Below, piece after piece: positions 61,108 through 64,000 of a stretch of 64,000 nucleotides of DNA (positions are counted from its first letter, which is position 1; every line of letters begins with the position of its first letter). This DNA comes from an uncultured Draconibacterium sp. (GTDB taxonomy: Bacteria > Bacteroidota > Bacteroidia > Bacteroidales > Prolixibacteraceae): the NCBI RefSeq assembly GCF_963676735.1, contig NZ_OY781464.1, positions 2,513,001 through 2,577,000 on the forward strand. Reading direction: 5' to 3'. The notes beneath the pieces are model-generated. The model was not told the origin of the DNA. It saw only the letters and a program-made list of their open reading frames with translations, and made no database searches. The translations under genes were made by a program, and so were the position numbers.

Positions 61108-61560
61108 ATGAAAAGAAAATTTACAACTTTTATGCTGCTTGTTTTTATAGGCTTTAGTGGTTCATTAAACGCACAGCCTAAAGATGAAGTTACCTTAACT
61201 GTCAAATTAATTTCAGCTGAGTGTTTTGAAGGATGTACCTATAATTTCGAAGATGTTTCAACAGGAGAAAAAATTAAACTATTATGGGATACTAAATATG
61301 ATGACCAAAATCATGTTAACACTTTTCCCAATCTAGATGATGAGTCAACAAAAATAATGAATCTTATCGAACGCTGTGGTGAATCTTCTTATACCGGTAC
61401 TAATAGTTCATATTGTGGACAAGTATTAGGTAAAATTTTTGTAGTAAAAGCAGATAAAGAAACACGAGAAGAAGAGGTAGAAACTGCACCTATGACTTGG
61501 GAAAAAACCGGGAAAATAGAGGTCTATTACAAATTAAAAAACATCCGTACTAAAAATTGA
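61108..61560 (+). CDS. Small secreted protein
   Basis: 150 residues with a clear signal peptide (TTFMLLVFIGFSGSLNAQP). The mature part has four cysteines (ECFEGCTY; ERCGESS; SYCGQ) that could form two disulfides, and a charged end. No family recognised. It is the last gene before repeat 8. Confidence 0.6.
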   Translation: MKRKFTTFMLLVFIGFSGSLNAQPKDEVTLTVKLISAECFEGCTYNFEDVSTGEKIKLLWDTKYDDQNHVNTFPNLDDESTKIMNLIERCGESSYTGTNSSYCGQVLGKIFVVKADKETREEEVETAPMTWEKTGKIEVYYKLKNIRTKN

Positions 61561-61615
61561 AAAGTAAAGATTCTAAAAAATTGTGTCATGAATTTAAATA
61601 TTAGATTAAAACCCA

Positions 61616-61812
61616 GCCCATAACAAAGTGCAAATGTAATGCGGGCGGGCGTAGTTTACCAACATTCGCGCCCTGCTTAACCACCGCCAATCCGTCTTTG
61701 ACGGATTATCGGTCAAAAACAAAATTTAGTGGTACGCCGGCTTGGCTCCGTGCAAACTTGACAAGTTGCCGTTTCAAAGCTCCGCACTCCACTTGCACTC
61801 ACCGTTACCGCC
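61616..61812 (+). repeat. attC-like inverted repeat 8
   Basis: Left end GCCCATAACA, right end ACCGTTACCG. AGTGCAAATGTAATGCGG (61627-61644) pairs with CCGCACTCCACTTGCACT (61782-61799) at 15 of 18. The outer stem differs from repeat 6 in both arms together, while mismatch positions are conserved. The inner loop shares ACCGCCAAT-CGTC and TTGGCTCCGTGC with repeat 6. With hairpin copy 5 it fills the 411-bp gap before the last gene. Confidence 0.75.
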
Positions 61813-61888
61813 AAGTGTAAAAGACAGAATGACATTGACAAATTGCTAATAAAACAAAAATCAAATAATGAAAGCCAACGCACAAAAC

Positions 61889-61942
61889 AGCACATTTGCA
61901 AGCCCCGCCACTAAAGCCAAAACTTCGGCTTGCAAAAGAGCT
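61889..61942. repeat. ACAT/AAGA-loop hairpin, copy 5 (left side of last segment)
   Basis: AGC-ACAT-TTGCAAGCC (61889-61904) faces GGCTTGCAA-AAGA-GCT (61927-61942): three outer and nine inner pairs. The outer arms and one inner pair differ from copies 1 and 3 on both sides together. It is preceded by GCCAACGCAC like the other left-side copies. Confidence 0.7.
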
Positions 61943-61971
61943 ATTTTTTTCAACCCGCAAATCTTTAAACT

Positions 61972-64000
61972 ATGAACATAGGTATTTTACATTTAACTGA
62001 CTTACACATAAAATCGAGTGAAAATTTTCTTTTATCAAGAATTGATAAGATTCATGATAGCGTAAGAATAGATATACTAAAACTTGAAAGAATTTATTTT
62101 GTAATTACTGGAGATATTGTTGATAAAGGAATAAAATCAGCATACTCCCAAGCAAAAAAATTTCTATTCGATTTAAAAAACAAACTGGAATCAATAAATG
62201 AAAAACTGATTATTAAGTTTATAATCGTTCCCGGAAATCATGATTGTAATTTTGACTACGATAACCAACTACGTAGAAATTCATTAAATAAAATGGGATA
62301 TGATACACTGGGTGAAGATAACAGTGTTATTGATTTATGTTTGACAGTCCAAAATGATTTTTGGGAGTTTTATAGCGAGTTTAACGACTTGCCTTTAAAC
62401 AAACTTTTTTATCAAATACATGAAACATGGGATAATAACAGTATTTGTTTTAATTGTTTAAATACTTCTTGGATGTCCAAGAAAAAAGAAGAAATCAATT
62501 TGTTTTTTCCCGTGAAAAGATTTGATAATCACGACGAATTAGAAAAGGGGAAAATAAATATTTCTTTATTTCATCATCCTATATTCTGGTTTACTCCAAA
62601 TGGGTTACAAAATAATCGTAAAGAGTTACAAAGTTTTCTTGAAGACACCAGTTCTATTATACTTTACGGACATGAACACGAAGAAGAACATAAGAAATCC
62701 ATTGAATTGTGGTCAAATAGGGAGACATTATATTTTTCTGGGAAGATTTTGCAGGATAGTTTAAACAAAGAATCTGGATTTCAACTTTTACTTCTTGATG
62801 CAAGTAACAAAAAAGGACAGATAAAACAATTTATCTGGAAAGACGATATTTACGTTTCATTAGCAACAAAAGATATACATCTAAATGGTGACCGTTTTGG
62901 AACTAAAAGATTTAAAAATAATATCGATTTTTTAGATGAATTGAATTCAATAAGAATTCCAATTTCAATTGAAAATAATCCCCATTTAAAATTGTCGGAT
63001 TTCTATATTTTCCCTGACCTTGAAAGGACCGAACAAAACAGCAGTGATATAGATTCGTTTTATGATTCTGAAAAATTGATTTCAGAAACAAGTTTCTCCA
63101 CTTGTATTATTGAAGGTGAAAATCAATCTGGAAAAACGAGTTTACTTTCAATGTTATATCGAAAATTTGTTGAAAATGAAAAATACCCATTATTAATAGA
63201 TTGTAAATCCTTTAAAACTACTGAAGTCGACAAGGTTTTAAAGTCTGCATTTTTCCAACAATATAGTGGCGAGGCACTTGATTTTGAGAGATATCTGCAA
63301 TATGAGCAATCAAAAAAAATCATTTTGCTTGATAATCTTCAAGGTTTATCTTTTAACTCAAAGACAATCAAACGAATTATTGAAGATTTAGAACTCCGTT
63401 TTGGCAAGGTAATAATAATAACAAATACACTTTATGGTCTATTATCCAAAATTGAGGCAGAGTTTGAAGAATTGGCAGTGTTTTCACTTAGACCTCTCGG
63501 TTACAGAAAGAGAAATAAACTAATCGAAAATTACCATAGACTAAGTATTCCTGTTTCGACCATTACTGATGAAATTCTGTTAGAAAGGACAAAACATTCA
63601 TTCAATCAAGTGGAGTTAGTCTTAGGAAATAAATTAATGCCTTCGTATCCAATATTTGTTTTATCGATACTTCAAACGATGGTTTATGCGAAACCAACTA
63701 ATTATGAACAAACATCATATGGATACTGCTATCACTCTTTAATTCATATTGCTCTTGCAAACAAAGCAAAGGTTGACAATGAATATATTGATACATATTT
63801 TAATTTTCTCTCGGAATTCGCACTACATCTATATAGGACTAAACAAGGAATTTTCACCGAACAAGTATTAAGCAATTTTTTCACTGACTACCAAAAAGAA
63901 TACCACGTCGCTTTTTCATTTGACAAATTGAAAGAAGCACTTTTAAGCTCAATGCTAATTCTTATACAAGATGATGAATGGAAATTTTCGTATGAATACA
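61972..64000 (+). CDS. Metallophosphoesterase fused to a P-loop (STAND-like) NTPase, 3' end missing
   Basis: 676 codons are present before the window ends. Residues 1 to about 260 form a calcineurin-like metallophosphoesterase with all metal motifs: Asp10-x-His12 (LTDLHI), GDIVDKG (Asp48), GNHD (88-91), FHHP and GHEHE. After a linker, a P-loop GENQSGKT lies at 382-389, with a Walker B-like IILLDN about 60 residues later. A helical region follows, as in STAND NTPases. Such effector-plus-NTPase chains are typical of anti-phage sensors. The position in a mobile array beside an R-M segment fits defence, but this is inference. Confidence 0.8.
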   Translation, partial: MNIGILHLTDLHIKSSENFLLSRIDKIHDSVRIDILKLERIYFVITGDIVDKGIKSAYSQAKKFLFDLKNKLESINEKLIIKFIIVPGNHDCNFDYDNQLRRNSLNKMGYDTLGEDNSVIDLCLTVQNDFWEFYSEFNDLPLNKLFYQIHETWDNNSICFNCLNTSWMSKKKEEINLFFPVKRFDNHDELEKGKINISLFHHPIFWFTPNGLQNNRKELQSFLEDTSSIILYGHEHEEEHKKSIELWSNRETLYFSGKILQDSLNKESGFQLLLLDASNKKGQIKQFIWKDDIYVSLATKDIHLNGDRFGTKRFKNNIDFLDELNSIRIPISIENNPHLKLSDFYIFPDLERTEQNSSDIDSFYDSEKLISETSFSTCIIEGENQSGKTSLLSMLYRKFVENEKYPLLIDCKSFKTTEVDKVLKSAFFQQYSGEALDFERYLQYEQSKKIILLDNLQGLSFNSKTIKRIIEDLELRFGKVIIITNTLYGLLSKIEAEFEELAVFSLRPLGYRKRNKLIENYHRLSIPVSTITDEILLERTKHSFNQVELVLGNKLMPSYPIFVLSILQTMVYAKPTNYEQTSYGYCYHSLIHIALANKAKVDNEYIDTYFNFLSEFALHLYRTKQGIFTEQVLSNFFTDYQKEYHVAFSFDKLKEALLSSMLILIQDDEWKFSYEY

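Noticed and set aside
40961..61942. Repeated hairpins considered as a CRISPR array
   Set aside because: Units are separated by kilobases of coding DNA, arms vary while the structure stays, and no cas genes are present.

Overview
The window looks like a chromosomal segment from a marine or anaerobic-type member of the Bacteroidota, probably order Bacteroidales/Marinilabiliales. The reasons are the PorP/SprF proteins, a type IX secretion cargo with a gliding-type C-terminal domain, the OstA-like protein, a MuiA-type DUF4139 protein, and promoters of the TTTG / TAnnTTTG type (clear upstream of ilvA and of the gene at 31143). No rRNA, tRNA or CRISPR array was seen.

Positions 1-39,700 are ordinary core genome. 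In order they hold: the 5' end of a RecQ helicase; guaB; three SurA/PpiC-type periplasmic folding factors with a MoxR ATPase and an OstA-like protein; a leucine cluster (leuA, leuC, leuD, a second LeuA-family synthase, leuB) preceded by what reads as a complete leader-peptide attenuator; a CPBP protease; ilvA; a sulfatase; a dicarboxylate-type symporter; a reverse-strand group of small proteins with a PH-like and an SPFH protein; nhaA; an ECF sigma factor; uvrA; an OsmC protein; a MATE exporter; two PorP/SprF proteins next to a C-type-lectin/PKD type B T9SS cargo; a dihydroorotate-dehydrogenase-like enzyme; YggS; and PabB plus a PabC-like enzyme.

At 39,795 the character changes. A tyrosine recombinase that aligns by eye with integron integrases, but lacks their characteristic insert and carries about 110 extra N-terminal residues, is followed by more than 23 kb of visibly more AT-rich DNA. 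All 20 genes there lie on the + strand, in segments separated by eight long imperfect inverted repeats (about 120-200 nt). Each has an AAC-type left end and a GTT-type right end, covarying arms and recurring mismatch positions, like integron attC sites. A candidate attI-like site with a 12-bp direct repeat sits directly 3' of the recombinase gene. The segments read as gene cassettes of about 1.2-6.4 kb: (1) a C5-methyltransferase/Bpu10I-like restriction system with a regulator; (2) small membrane proteins; (3) a secreted HEAT-like protein; (4) a DUF4139 protein; (5) a five-gene Hsp70 module with J-like, GrpE-like and TerB-like partners; (6) an HNH-like protein with a peptidylarginine-deiminase-family enzyme; (7) and (8) duplicated PEGA-domain proteins with membrane and secreted partners; (9) a metallophosphoesterase fused to a P-loop NTPase, cut by the window end.

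A second hairpin family, with a fixed ACAT/AAGA internal loop and changing arms, occurs five times. It brackets the restriction-modification and Hsp70 segments on both sides and opens the last one. The integron-like array, its unusual recombinase, the bracketing hairpins and the mobile chaperone module are the main candidates for an undescribed system. All of these are readings by eye and by recollection of families; no search was run.
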